A stretch of 64,000 nucleotides of DNA from assembly GCA_002721445.1 (NCBI GenBank), contig PBKN01000001.1, forward strand, positions 156,603-220,602. The letters run 5' to 3'. Both the position numbers and the translations under genes were made by a program. This stretch comes from Chloroflexota bacterium. Its GTDB lineage: Bacteria > Chloroflexota > Dehalococcoidia > Lucifugimonadales > GCA-002723415. The notes beneath the pieces were generated by a model. The model searched no databases, was not told where the DNA came from, and saw only the letters and a program-made list of their open reading frames with translations. Positions 9,872 through 18,233 of this stretch are shown here, one piece after another. Positions within the stretch are counted from its first letter, which is position 1. Each line of letters opens with the position of its first letter.

Positions 9872-10909
9872 TTATTCATTTAAATTGAATTTATTTAAAT
9901 AAGCATCCGCATAATGTACTTTACTGCCAACAAGTTGATGTTTCCTCATCCACCTTATCAAGGCTTGATATATATTAGCATCTTGGTCTCCATATAAAGG
10001 TGTTCTTGAACCTCTAACTGGTCGAAAGGGTTTCCATAAATCTACTAAATTTTTTGCATTCTCATTTTCAAAGTTAGTATCAAATTCTATATTTGGATTC
10101 TGGTTTATAATAGCTTGCACGCCAGATGCTGGATCATTAATAGAATCTTCATATCCTCTTCTTAATGCTCTAACAAATCTCTTAGTAAAATTTTCTTTTT
10201 TATCTGTAGTATCTGTAGTTGTAATTAAAACTAGTTCATAATATTCTGGCACAGCCCAGCCAGTGAATTTTATTATTGTAGGTTCTTTTCCTTCAATATC
10301 TAATTTAGATTTTAATCTAGGCCAATTTTCACTAACTGTTACATCTACTTCTCCATTAATTAACGCAGTATCACCTTCTTTACCAACGTTGATCAAATTA
10401 ACATCACTCAATTGAGCGCCTTCAGTAATTAGCATTGTTTCAAGAAGTTTTTCGCTGTAAATAGTTCCTGGATATCCCACTTTTTTTCCAACTAAATCTT
10501 CTGGTGATTTAATTTCATCTGAACTGCTTAAAGATACTAAAGCATGTAATGAATTTTGAGTTATAGCTGTTATTCCTTTAATTAGCTTACCATCATCTAT
10601 TGCTTTTAATAAATCTAATTGTCCAATAATTGCAAAATCATTAGTTCCATTTATAACTGAATTTATTATTGCAGCTTGATCAGTAGGGGAGGTGTTTATT
10701 GTTAATGTTATATTTTCTTGTGTGAAATAACCTTTATCTTGTGCTAAGAAAATTCCTGAATGATTAGCATTGGGACTTGAATTTAATAATATACTTGCAG
10801 TTGCGGGTCCATCTACATCTTCTGATGATCCACCACATGAAGTTATAAGAGTTATAGTCATAATCAATGTAATAAATATAATGTATTTCTTAATGTTATT
10901 TAAATTCAC
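9872..10909 (-). CDS. ABC transporter substrate-binding lipoprotein, NMT1/SsuA type
   Basis: A periplasmic-type solute-binding protein anchored by lipid. Residues 1-25 form a lipoprotein signal ending in LITSC (Cys25). The mature part has the NMT1/THI5-like fold of sulfonate, nitrate and thiamine-precursor binding proteins: NHSGIFLAQDKGYFTQENI, then LDLLKAIDDGKLIKGI, EDLVGKKVGYPG and GEVDVTVSENW. The gene has no permease or ATPase next to it. It could lead the minus-strand run that continues with the CocE-type hydrolase (66-base gap) or be expressed alone. The substrate is not deducible. The divergent 231-base region to the plus-strand hydrolase probably holds promoters for both. Confidence 0.85.
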   Translation of the reverse strand: MNLNNIKKYIIFITLIMTITLITSCGGSSEDVDGPATASILLNSSPNANHSGIFLAQDKGYFTQENITLTINTSPTDQAAIINSVINGTNDFAIIGQLDLLKAIDDGKLIKGITAITQNSLHALVSLSSSDEIKSPEDLVGKKVGYPGTIYSEKLLETMLITEGAQLSDVNLINVGKEGDTALINGEVDVTVSENWPRLKSKLDIEGKEPTIIKFTGWAVPEYYELVLITTTDTTDKKENFTKRFVRALRRGYEDSINDPASGVQAIINQNPNIEFDTNFENENAKNLVDLWKPFRPVRGSRTPLYGDQDANIYQALIRWMRKHQLVGSKVHYADAYLNKFNLNE

Positions 10910-11140
10910 TAAAATGCTCCCTTTAATAATTAATTATTAGTATCAATATATTATCTTATATTATAAATATAATCTAACTTATATATTAATCTTTAACATA
11001 AATGGATTCTATGGTATTTATCATTTCACAACAAGTCTTTTAATAATAAAAACAATATAATTTTAATATATATATAGATTTTAGATGTAATTATATGTAA
11101 TATTATTAAATATTAACATATTCGAGTATATATTTTAATT

Positions 11141-12202
11141 ATGTATAATGTAAATCTTGCCGGAAAAATTCAAACTGTTAATGGATTAATTGAACCAGAA
11201 AATCTTGGTATAACATTAACTCATGAGCATTTATTTTGTGATCAATCAGGATTTTCTTCAGTTCCTACTGAAGCGAATAAGAAGAGTATTTTTTTTGATA
11301 AAGTTTCACAAGAAAATTTAGGTTATATAAGACATCATTATTTTGCTAATGCAGATAATGGTCAATTATGGGAAATTGAATCAGCATTACAAGAAGCAAA
11401 TTTATATAAACAATTTGGAGGCCATGGGATTGTTGACGTAACTAGTATTGGTGTAGGCAGAGATGCTGTGGGATTATTTAGAATTGCTAATACTACTGGG
11501 CTTAATATAATAATGGGTGCTTCTTATTATCAAAATTTATCTCATCCACAAGACATGGATGATAAATCTGAAGAAGAGATTACTGAAGAAATTATTAAAG
11601 ATATAACTATAGGTGTTAATAATACTGGTATTAAGTCTGGAATAATTGGTGAAGTAGGTTTAGGTTGGCCAATTTATAAAAATGAACTTAAAGTTTTAAA
11701 AGCTTCTGGTAAAGCTCAAAAACTTACTGGGGCACCATTACTAATTCATCCAGGTAGAGATGAAAATGCTCCATATGAAATAATTGAAATACTAAATGAT
11801 GTGGGTGCAGATCTTTCAAGTACTGTTATGGGACATGTAGAAAGAACAGTTTTTCAAAAAGATACCTTATTAAAGATAGCTGAGAGTGGTTGTTATATAA
11901 ATTGGGATTTAATTGGTGAAGAAGACTCTTATTATGGTCATTATAAAGTAAAAGGTAGACCAACTGATGCAGGTAGAATGGACCAAATTGAATTCTTAAT
12001 TGAAGAAGGATATAAAGATCAGATTTTATTAGCACATGATTTGTGTAATAAGGGAAGATTGACTAAATACGGCGGGCATGGTCTTCATTATATTCTTTCG
12101 CATATAATTCCTAGAATGAGATCAAGAGGTTATTCTGAAGAATCAATAAACTCTTTATTAATTGAAAATCCTAAAAAAATGTTAACTTTTAAAGCTGTTT
12201 AA
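11141..12202 (+). CDS. Phosphotriesterase-family metal hydrolase (amidohydrolase superfamily)
   Basis: A TIM-barrel binuclear-metal hydrolase. The family's metal ligands can be followed: the H-x-H pair in LTHEH (His28, His30), the Glu of IIGEVGLGW that takes the bridging position in the Php/lactonase branch (true phosphotriesterases have a carboxylated Lys), His in LLIHPG, His in VMGHVERT and Asp in LLAHDLC. Length (353) is normal. Many members are lactonases or esterases rather than organophosphate hydrolases, and the Glu ligand favours this. A luciferase-like monooxygenase follows after 24 bases with a strong AAAGGAG, so the two probably act in one pathway, for instance oxidative lactone formation and hydrolysis (inference). 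Confidence 0.88.
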   Translation: MYNVNLAGKIQTVNGLIEPENLGITLTHEHLFCDQSGFSSVPTEANKKSIFFDKVSQENLGYIRHHYFANADNGQLWEIESALQEANLYKQFGGHGIVDVTSIGVGRDAVGLFRIANTTGLNIIMGASYYQNLSHPQDMDDKSEEEITEEIIKDITIGVNNTGIKSGIIGEVGLGWPIYKNELKVLKASGKAQKLTGAPLLIHPGRDENAPYEIIEILNDVGADLSSTVMGHVERTVFQKDTLLKIAESGCYINWDLIGEEDSYYGHYKVKGRPTDAGRMDQIEFLIEEGYKDQILLAHDLCNKGRLTKYGGHGLHYILSHIIPRMRSRGYSEESINSLLIENPKKMLTFKAV

Positions 12203-12226
12203 GATTATTTATAAAGGAGAAACTTA

Positions 12227-13324
12227 ATGCAACTTGGTTTGTTTCAAATGCCATTTCATATGCCATATAGACCTTTAATTGAATCCTGGCAAAGAGATTT
12301 AGATTTAATTATCCTTGCAGATAAATTGGGATATCATGAAGCATGGATTGGAGAACATACTACTTTACCTTGGGAAAATGTTCCTTGTCCAGAATTATTA
12401 ATATCTCAAGCACTTGTTCTAACAAAAAATATTAAACTTGGGACAGGTGTCTCTCAATTACCAATTCATCATCCAGTTGATTTAGCTCATAGAATTGCAA
12501 TGCTAGATCATATGGCTCAAGGTAGGTTTTATTGGGGTATTGGAGTAAGGTCAATGCCTTCTGATTTAGAAATATTTGGTGTTGATACTTCTGACATGAA
12601 TAAAGTTAGAGATCGTGGTCAAGAATGTTTGGAAGCAATACTAGGTATTTGGGGATCTGATGAAGATACACCTTTTGAATTTAAAGGTAAATATTATGAT
12701 ATTAAGAGCCCTGAAAATTATAGGAGTCAAGGTGCTAAAATTTGGTTAAAACCATTCCAAACTCCTCATCCTCCCATCGGTGTAGCAAGTAATTCACCTG
12801 GTTCAGAAACTCTAAGTATAGCTGGTAAAAAAGGTTGGATGCCGATGAGTGGATCAACTATGCTGCCTAAAGATATTCAGCCTCAATGGAATGTTATTGA
12901 GAATGGAGCAGAATCTGCAAATAGAAACGCTAATAGGTCTGATTGGAGAATAGCTAGACATGTTTATGTAAGCGATACTTCTGAAAATGCTAGAAGGGAA
13001 GTTTTAGAAGTTTTTGGTAAAGGTTATAATTATTTAAATCAATTTAAAGAAGAAGCAAAAAAATCTGATTTAGCTCCAGCAGTTGATAGAGAAAGTAAAG
13101 ATAGTAATGGTAGTTCTTTGGAAAAAATGATTGATGATGTTTGGATAGTTGGTGACCCTAATGAATGTGCAAATAAAATTCGTGATTTATATAATTTAGT
13201 TGGTGGTTTTGGTCATTTATTAACTGTTACTTATGACCCAGATGATCATAACCTACAGAAGAATTCTTTAGAGCTGTTAGCTAAAGAAGTATTGCCAAAA
13301 CTATCTGATTTGAAATTAAATTAA
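12227..13324 (+). CDS. LLM-class flavin-dependent oxidoreductase
   Basis: A bacterial-luciferase-like monooxygenase (PF00296) using reduced FMN or F420. Features are the N-terminal strand LGLFQMPFH, AWIGEHTTLPWEN, the barrel strand LGTGVSQLPIHHPVDLA, GRFYWGIGVRS, and the late segment DDVWIVGDPNECANKI followed by GGFGHLL, all characteristic of this class. The length of 365 is typical. An AAAGGAG precedes the ATG. It follows the phosphotriesterase-family gene by 24 bases. Its stop overlaps the 3' end of the convergent secernin gene by nine bases. A clear paralogue is at 16939-18021. Substrates are unknown; alkanesulfonates, alkanes, amines and ketones are all used within the family. Confidence 0.92.
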   Translation: MQLGLFQMPFHMPYRPLIESWQRDLDLIILADKLGYHEAWIGEHTTLPWENVPCPELLISQALVLTKNIKLGTGVSQLPIHHPVDLAHRIAMLDHMAQGRFYWGIGVRSMPSDLEIFGVDTSDMNKVRDRGQECLEAILGIWGSDEDTPFEFKGKYYDIKSPENYRSQGAKIWLKPFQTPHPPIGVASNSPGSETLSIAGKKGWMPMSGSTMLPKDIQPQWNVIENGAESANRNANRSDWRIARHVYVSDTSENARREVLEVFGKGYNYLNQFKEEAKKSDLAPAVDRESKDSNGSSLEKMIDDVWIVGDPNECANKIRDLYNLVGGFGHLLTVTYDPDDHNLQKNSLELLAKEVLPKLSDLKLN

Positions 13325-14629
13325 TTTATTGATTTCTTCAGTTAGATTGTATACTTTCTTAAATGAATTATTCATATATTCAGATAATAAATTATTAGCT
13401 TTAATTTTTTGACCTGAATTAATTAATGTTTGAGCTTCTTTAGCTATTATATATGAGTCTTTAATAAAAGTTTTTTGTATAGGTAGAAAACTAGAGCGAA
13501 CAAATTCAGTTTTACTTGATTTTGTATTATTATCTTCGTTAATTTTTTTATTTATTGAATGGAACTTCCACCAAAGAGTTTCTTTTGAAAATTCTTTAGA
13601 TTTTAGTGATAATTTTTCAGGTAAATTGCCCTCACAAAAAATCGGGATGAATATTCCTATACATGGAGTATATAAACTACACCAATATATTGCTGTTCTA
13701 TTTTTATCTTGTGATAAATCTGCAATTAAACTTGCTGCTGTATTACTAATAGAATTTTCACCGTAATGCATGCATATAGATCTGTTATTTGAATAATTTA
13801 ATTGTATATTTTCAGATGGGTTTTCACCGTTAGAGTGATCTTTTAACAAAGATAAGAAAATATTTAAGTCTAATTTTCCTTTAAATAAATTTAAGTAAGT
13901 ACATGATCTTATGCGTCTGAATTCTCCTCTACCTTCTTTAACACCTTTTATTTCATCATTAGAAAATGTTTTAAAAAAATCTAAACGCTCTTGAGATTCT
14001 ATATACCATTTATTTTCTATTGAAGTTTGTTTTGCAGTAGAAGAAATATTAGTCCAATCAGTATTAATTGAATAAATATTACTAATTCCAATTGTTGAAT
14101 CTATTTTTTTTGTTACCCATTCTTTATTTGCTGCTTCTACTATATAAGCTTCATTAGGGTCAGCCACTATAAACGAATTATCATAATTGGAACTTTTATG
14201 ATTTTTAGTAAATTTTCCTTGACCATATTTACTTATTAAATTAGTAATTATATTTACTGCAGATGAAGCTGAATTTCCTCTTTCTAATCCTAAACGAACT
14301 AAATCCATACCTAAAAGACCAGGAGAAATATTGTCCGGAAATTTTGAATGTACAGCTTCGTTTCCTATAACAACTTGATGTTCATTAAACCCATGTTCAT
14401 ACCCCCACAACCAGTAGGGTTGAGAACCGAAATGCCTATAGGTAGTTTCTGATTGGGGTATTTCTATAAATTGGCATTTAACAATTGAATTGGTTTCATG
14501 ATTTAATCTAGGAACTTCAATCAAAGTTTGGCATTCATCTTTAGGTCTATCACTGTTTTTTGCAAAAATAGTAGATTTTGTAATTGTAGAGTTACCTAAA
14601 GCAACAAATGTATCACATCCAGTAGCCAT
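13316..14629 (-). CDS. Secernin-like C69-family N-terminal nucleophile hydrolase
   Basis: Related to secernins and C69 dipeptidases, which belong to the Ntn-hydrolase fold and use an N-terminal Cys exposed by removal of a short leader. The start MATGCDTFVALG followed by IFAKNSDRPKDECQ closely matches the secernin signature, with Cys5 as the expected nucleophile. Further conserved blocks include GYEHGFNEHQVVIGNEAV, LLGMDLVRLGLERG and DPNEAYIVEAA. Length 437 is normal. It starts 14 bases after the PLP-enzyme gene stop and is preceded by TGGAG, so it ends a four-gene minus-strand operon. Catalysis has been doubtful for animal secernins, so peptidase activity here is inference. Confidence 0.85.
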   Translation of the reverse strand: MATGCDTFVALGNSTITKSTIFAKNSDRPKDECQTLIEVPRLNHETNSIVKCQFIEIPQSETTYRHFGSQPYWLWGYEHGFNEHQVVIGNEAVHSKFPDNISPGLLGMDLVRLGLERGNSASSAVNIITNLISKYGQGKFTKNHKSSNYDNSFIVADPNEAYIVEAANKEWVTKKIDSTIGISNIYSINTDWTNISSTAKQTSIENKWYIESQERLDFFKTFSNDEIKGVKEGRGEFRRIRSCTYLNLFKGKLDLNIFLSLLKDHSNGENPSENIQLNYSNNRSICMHYGENSISNTAASLIADLSQDKNRTAIYWCSLYTPCIGIFIPIFCEGNLPEKLSLKSKEFSKETLWWKFHSINKKINEDNNTKSSKTEFVRSSFLPIQKTFIKDSYIIAKEAQTLINSGQKIKANNLLSEYMNNSFKKVYNLTEEINKLI

Positions 14630-14643
14630 GAATTTCTCCAGAC

Positions 14644-15972
14644 TTAACTATTTCTTGCTAGAACAGTACTTAAAGCATTTAAATAGGCATCAATATTTTC
14701 TAAAGTCATTGTTGCAGAAACTGCTCCCAATAAATTTGAAGATGGCCAAATCCCTTCATTAAGTAGTCCAAGGAAGACTTGTTGAGTTCGTAATTTGTCA
14801 TTTTTAGCAGCATCATTGCTACTTAAAATTATATTATCATTAAAATGTACGCAAAATAATGAGCCTATACCTGTTACTTGAACTGGCACTTCAAATTCTG
14901 CACATACAGACTTAATTCCATCTCTAAGTTTATTTGCTATGTTATCTAGGTGATCATAAACTGGCTTCGTTAATTGATTAAATGTTGCAATTCCTGAAAC
15001 CATGCTAAGAGGATTACCATTAAATGACCCAGAATGTTGTACATGTCGATTTAATTCCTCTTTTGAATATAAATCCATTATTTCTTTTTTACCTCCAAAT
15101 GCACCTATTGGAGTACCTCCACCCAAAGATTTTCCGAATGCAGATAGATCTGGGTAAATATCAAAGTATCCCTGTCCTGCGCCATATCCAGCTCTTAAAC
15201 TGCATACTTCATCAAAAATTAAAATAATATTTTCTTTTTCTGTTATTTCTCTTATAGATTGTAAATATGTTTTTTCTGCTTGTATAAAACCAGCTCCACC
15301 CATCATAGGTTCCACTATTACTGCAGCTATATCGCTTTTATTTTTTTCAATTATTTCACTAGCTATATCTGGATTATTAAAAGGTATAATTATTACATCA
15401 TTTTGATTTGATTCTGACATACTAGGTATACTGGGATTATTTGTGGGGTAGGTGTTTTTGCTATTACTAATGCTGCCAGGTGTGTTATATGCTACAGCAT
15501 CATATATGCCATGATATGCTCCATCTACTTTAACGACCTTTGATTTCCCAGTAAATGCTCTAGCAGCATGAATACAATTCATAGTTGCTTCAGTACCAGA
15601 ATTTGTGAATCTTACCGATTCAATTGATTTTATTCGTTCACAAAGAATCTGAGCTAATTCTATATGTGATTCATGTGGAGCGTTAAATGAGACTCCTTTA
15701 TTTATTTGTTCGTTAACTCTTTTAAAAATATTTGCATTAGCATGTCCAAAAGGTAAGGAGGAATTATTGCCAAAAAAATCTATTCGTTTTATACCATCAA
15801 TATCAAAAATATATTGATTTTCACCTTTGTCCCAAAATAAAGGATAAGGTTCTGTAGATGTACCCCTAGTAACTCCATCTGGAAGATATTTTAAAGCTTT
15901 TTGATAAGTAGCTTTTGATCTTGGAGATCTTTGAATAAATATTTCTTCTTCTATAGATGTTATATTTGACAC
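14644..15972 (-). CDS. Class-III PLP enzyme, glutamate-1-semialdehyde aminomutase-like
   Basis: A fold-type I, class-III PLP-dependent aminotransferase/aminomutase. Key segments are FTNSGTEATMNCIHAARAFTG (phosphate-binding region), DGAYHGIYD, LIFDEVCSLRAGYG (the Asp that pairs with the pyridine nitrogen) and AFGKSLGGGTPIGAFGG with the Schiff-base Lys. The length of 442 fits. It resembles HemL, but no other tetrapyrrole genes are present, and two more class-III enzymes sit nearby (18234-19532 and 21463-22797). A role in amino-acid or amine catabolism is therefore more likely than heme synthesis. It lies between the phosphoesterase and secernin genes of one operon. Confidence 0.88.
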   Translation of the reverse strand: MSNITSIEEEIFIQRSPRSKATYQKALKYLPDGVTRGTSTEPYPLFWDKGENQYIFDIDGIKRIDFFGNNSSLPFGHANANIFKRVNEQINKGVSFNAPHESHIELAQILCERIKSIESVRFTNSGTEATMNCIHAARAFTGKSKVVKVDGAYHGIYDAVAYNTPGSISNSKNTYPTNNPSIPSMSESNQNDVIIIPFNNPDIASEIIEKNKSDIAAVIVEPMMGGAGFIQAEKTYLQSIREITEKENIILIFDEVCSLRAGYGAGQGYFDIYPDLSAFGKSLGGGTPIGAFGGKKEIMDLYSKEELNRHVQHSGSFNGNPLSMVSGIATFNQLTKPVYDHLDNIANKLRDGIKSVCAEFEVPVQVTGIGSLFCVHFNDNIILSSNDAAKNDKLRTQQVFLGLLNEGIWPSSNLLGAVSATMTLENIDAYLNALSTVLARNS

Positions 15973-16053
15973 AAATTTACTCCTTTCTTAAATACAAATA
16001 AAATTGACCAATGTTTTCAAGAGTTTAAAGGTTTAAGAAATATGTTGTCAATA

Positions 16054-16902
16054 TTAAAAGTCTAATTTATAAGTTGTTGAGTCTAAAGCATAGTACTTAT
16101 GAATTAATTTTGAATCACTTGCTTTAAGAATTCTAATTCCAGATGGGTCTTTCCCTAGGGGGTAACCCACTGGGCCAGATGTTATTATTTCAATATTTTT
16201 ATATTTTGTATATGAGTTTCTATGCCAGTGACCTGCAAAAACAAAATTGACACCATATAGATCGAATAAACTTAATAAAATATTTCTATGAGGTTTATGA
16301 ATTGAAATAAAATTATTTTCTTCATAAGGACTATTTATAAATAAAGGATGGTGAAGAAATACAACTTTATTTTTTATACTATTCGATTCTTTCAAAGTAG
16401 TTTTTAAAAAATTTAATTGCTTTTCCCATTCATCTGGTAATTTATATGGGTTAAAAGTAACATTACTGTTTATTACTATAAATCGATAGTTATTATAATC
16501 AAAGTAATATTGGTCATTTCCAAAAGATTTCCTGTAATTTTCAAGTGAATCTTTTGTAATTTCTTGATTGTCAATATCATGATTACCTGGGGCAAAATAA
16601 ATTTTTATATCTTTAGATAGTCGATCACATATTTTAATAAAATTCTGATATTGATTATCCTGTTCTGTTGAGTTAATCATATCTCCACAAATAATTACGA
16701 ATTTTGGTTTAATAAAATTCGCAATATCAATTGCTTTATTAAAATTTTCAATTTCAAAATTAAGACCGGACAAATCATGGGTATCTAATATATTCATACC
16801 CTTAACATTACGAATATATTCAATCTCTTTATTAGTAAGTTTACTGAAATGTTCATACATTCCAAATTGTGGGTCTGCCATTTGAATGAACAAAAATGAC
16901 AT
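16054..16902 (-). CDS. Calcineurin-like metallophosphoesterase, CPPED1/CSTP1-like
   Basis: A binuclear metallophosphoesterase of 282 residues. The ligand motifs are in order: MADPQFG (D-x-Q in place of D-x-H), IICGDMIN, APGNHDID, LHHPLF and FAGHWHRNS. The opening FIQMADPQFGM resembles the CPPED1/CSTP1 branch of protein phosphatase-like enzymes rather than CpdA-type cyclic-nucleotide phosphodiesterases, but substrate cannot be assigned. There is no signal peptide. It sits between the LLM monooxygenase (36-base gap) and the PLP-enzyme gene (81-base gap) on the minus strand. The ATG at 16902 has only a weak GGCGG signal, and an internal ATG at residue 8 is an alternative. Confidence 0.88.
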   Translation of the reverse strand: MSFLFIQMADPQFGMYEHFSKLTNKEIEYIRNVKGMNILDTHDLSGLNFEIENFNKAIDIANFIKPKFVIICGDMINSTEQDNQYQNFIKICDRLSKDIKIYFAPGNHDIDNQEITKDSLENYRKSFGNDQYYFDYNNYRFIVINSNVTFNPYKLPDEWEKQLNFLKTTLKESNSIKNKVVFLHHPLFINSPYEENNFISIHKPHRNILLSLFDLYGVNFVFAGHWHRNSYTKYKNIEIITSGPVGYPLGKDPSGIRILKASDSKLIHKYYALDSTTYKLDF

Positions 16903-16938
16903 TTATACCGCCGTATCTGTTTTTTATTAAATAATATT

Positions 16939-18021
16939 TTAACTATTAATAGCTGGTAAAACTTCTTTTGATAATAATTCCATAGAATTATATGCTTTAT
17001 TAATATTTTTACCCCAGTCATGTGTTTGGGTTAGGAGTGTACCAAATCCACCTGTAAGATCTTGTAAATCTTTAATTTTTTGAGTTACTTCATCAGGACT
17101 GCCTACAATCCAAAAGTTCTCAAGCATATATTCTGGAGTTAATTCTGAATCTGGTATGCTTTGATCTACCTTGAAAGCTTTTTTACCTCTAGGTCCATTT
17201 CCAATTAAATATAACCAGTAATTTAAAAAACCTTCTGCAAATGGTCCATTTAAAATATCATCTTTAGCTTGCTCAGTTGTATTAGCAACATAAATTTCTC
17301 TAGAAATTCTCCATGTGTCTCTATTTGCAACTTTTCCTACTTCTTTAGCACCTTGCTCAACCATCTCCCACTGCATTGGCAAAAATGAAGAATGAACAAA
17401 TGCAGAACTCAAAGGCATCCAACCTTTTTTTCCTGCAACTTGTAATGTTTCTGATTTAGGACTTGTACCAGCAACTGCTATTGGAGGATGCGGGTCTTGA
17501 TATGGTTTCATATGATGCCACATTTGCCTGTCATTCATCTTGGAATACATTTCAGAATTAAAGTATTTCCCTTTAAAGTCAAAAGGACCATCTTCAGTCC
17601 AAAGTTTTAAAATTAATTCTATTGATTCATTCATTCTATCTCTAGGAGAACCTGAGTCTACATCTATACCAAATACTTTAGTTTCTTCAGCTGAAGCTCC
17701 TGAGCCAATTCCAAAATAAAATCTACCTTTAGCTAGATGGTCAAACATTGCCATTCTGAGAGCAATTTCAACAGGGTTATGGTAGTGAAGTAAAGTAACT
17801 CCAGTAGCTAAAGTCATTTGTTCTGTTAATGCTAAAGCTTTTGCCATAAAAAGATCAGGGGCTGGCATATTTTCCCATGGCAGAGTAAAGTGTTGGCCAA
17901 TCCAAGATTCTACAAAACCTAATTCATCTCCTCGTTTTATTATATTTAAATCTTCTTCATAAGTTTCATAGTGTGGTCTTTTAGGATCGTGTAATGGCAT
18001 AGCAAACAAACCAAGTTTCAT
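16939..18021 (-). CDS. LLM-class flavin-dependent oxidoreductase (paralogue 2)
   Basis: A luciferase-like monooxygenase closely related to the protein at 12227-13324. Both share LGLF-x-MP, ESWIGQHFTLPWEN (AWIGEHTTLPWEN in the other), a GVT/S-x-L-x-x-HNP/HHP block, GRFYFGIG and the late FWIVGSPDEVTQKI followed by GGFGTLL. The length is 360. Differences cluster in the middle, around the insertion MYSKMNDRQMWHHMKPYQD and the segment LNYWLYLIGNGPRGKK, where substrate loops of the family lie. It heads the minus-strand operon with the phosphoesterase, PLP enzyme and secernin. The 212-base divergent region upstream carries an 11-base inverted repeat that may control it. Confidence 0.92.
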   Translation of the reverse strand: MKLGLFAMPLHDPKRPHYETYEEDLNIIKRGDELGFVESWIGQHFTLPWENMPAPDLFMAKALALTEQMTLATGVTLLHYHNPVEIALRMAMFDHLAKGRFYFGIGSGASAEETKVFGIDVDSGSPRDRMNESIELILKLWTEDGPFDFKGKYFNSEMYSKMNDRQMWHHMKPYQDPHPPIAVAGTSPKSETLQVAGKKGWMPLSSAFVHSSFLPMQWEMVEQGAKEVGKVANRDTWRISREIYVANTTEQAKDDILNGPFAEGFLNYWLYLIGNGPRGKKAFKVDQSIPDSELTPEYMLENFWIVGSPDEVTQKIKDLQDLTGGFGTLLTQTHDWGKNINKAYNSMELLSKEVLPAINS

Positions 18022-18065
18022 TTTTAAAATATCCTTTCTATAAACAATAATAAAATTTTATATCT

Positions 18066-18110
18066 ATCTATAATAGTAATCATTTAGTAAGATATTTATC
18101 TATTATAGAT
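18066..18110. promoter_or_regulatory. Inverted repeat in divergent intergenic region, candidate operator
   Basis: The arm ATCTATAATAG at 18066-18076 is matched exactly, in inverted orientation, by CTATTATAGAT at 18100-18110 with 23 bases between. It lies between the divergently transcribed monooxygenase operon (minus) and the PLP-enzyme gene (plus). Centre-to-centre spacing is 34 bases, about three helical turns, as expected for two operator half-sites or sites bridged by a dimer. In such AT-rich DNA an 11-base inverted match can occur by chance, so this is tentative. Confidence 0.3.
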
Positions 18111-18233
18111 CTTTGATATAGGAATTTTCAATATATGAAAATAAATATTTATTAGAATATTAATATATGTTATGTTATTGTTTATCAAAATAGATAATAA
18201 TTAAATCTATTTATATAAATAAGGGAGAATAAT

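Noticed and set aside
10910-11140. Short AT palindromes as operators
   Set aside because: The region is nearly pure A+T, and such palindromes are expected by chance; no distinctive site could be chosen.
14644-15972. Calling this PLP enzyme HemL (heme biosynthesis)
   Set aside because: There are several class-III paralogues nearby and no tetrapyrrole genes; sequence alone does not separate HemL from catabolic relatives.
16794-17021. Minus-strand 75-codon open frame
   Set aside because: It overlaps the ends of the monooxygenase and phosphoesterase genes in another frame and has no domain or start signal.
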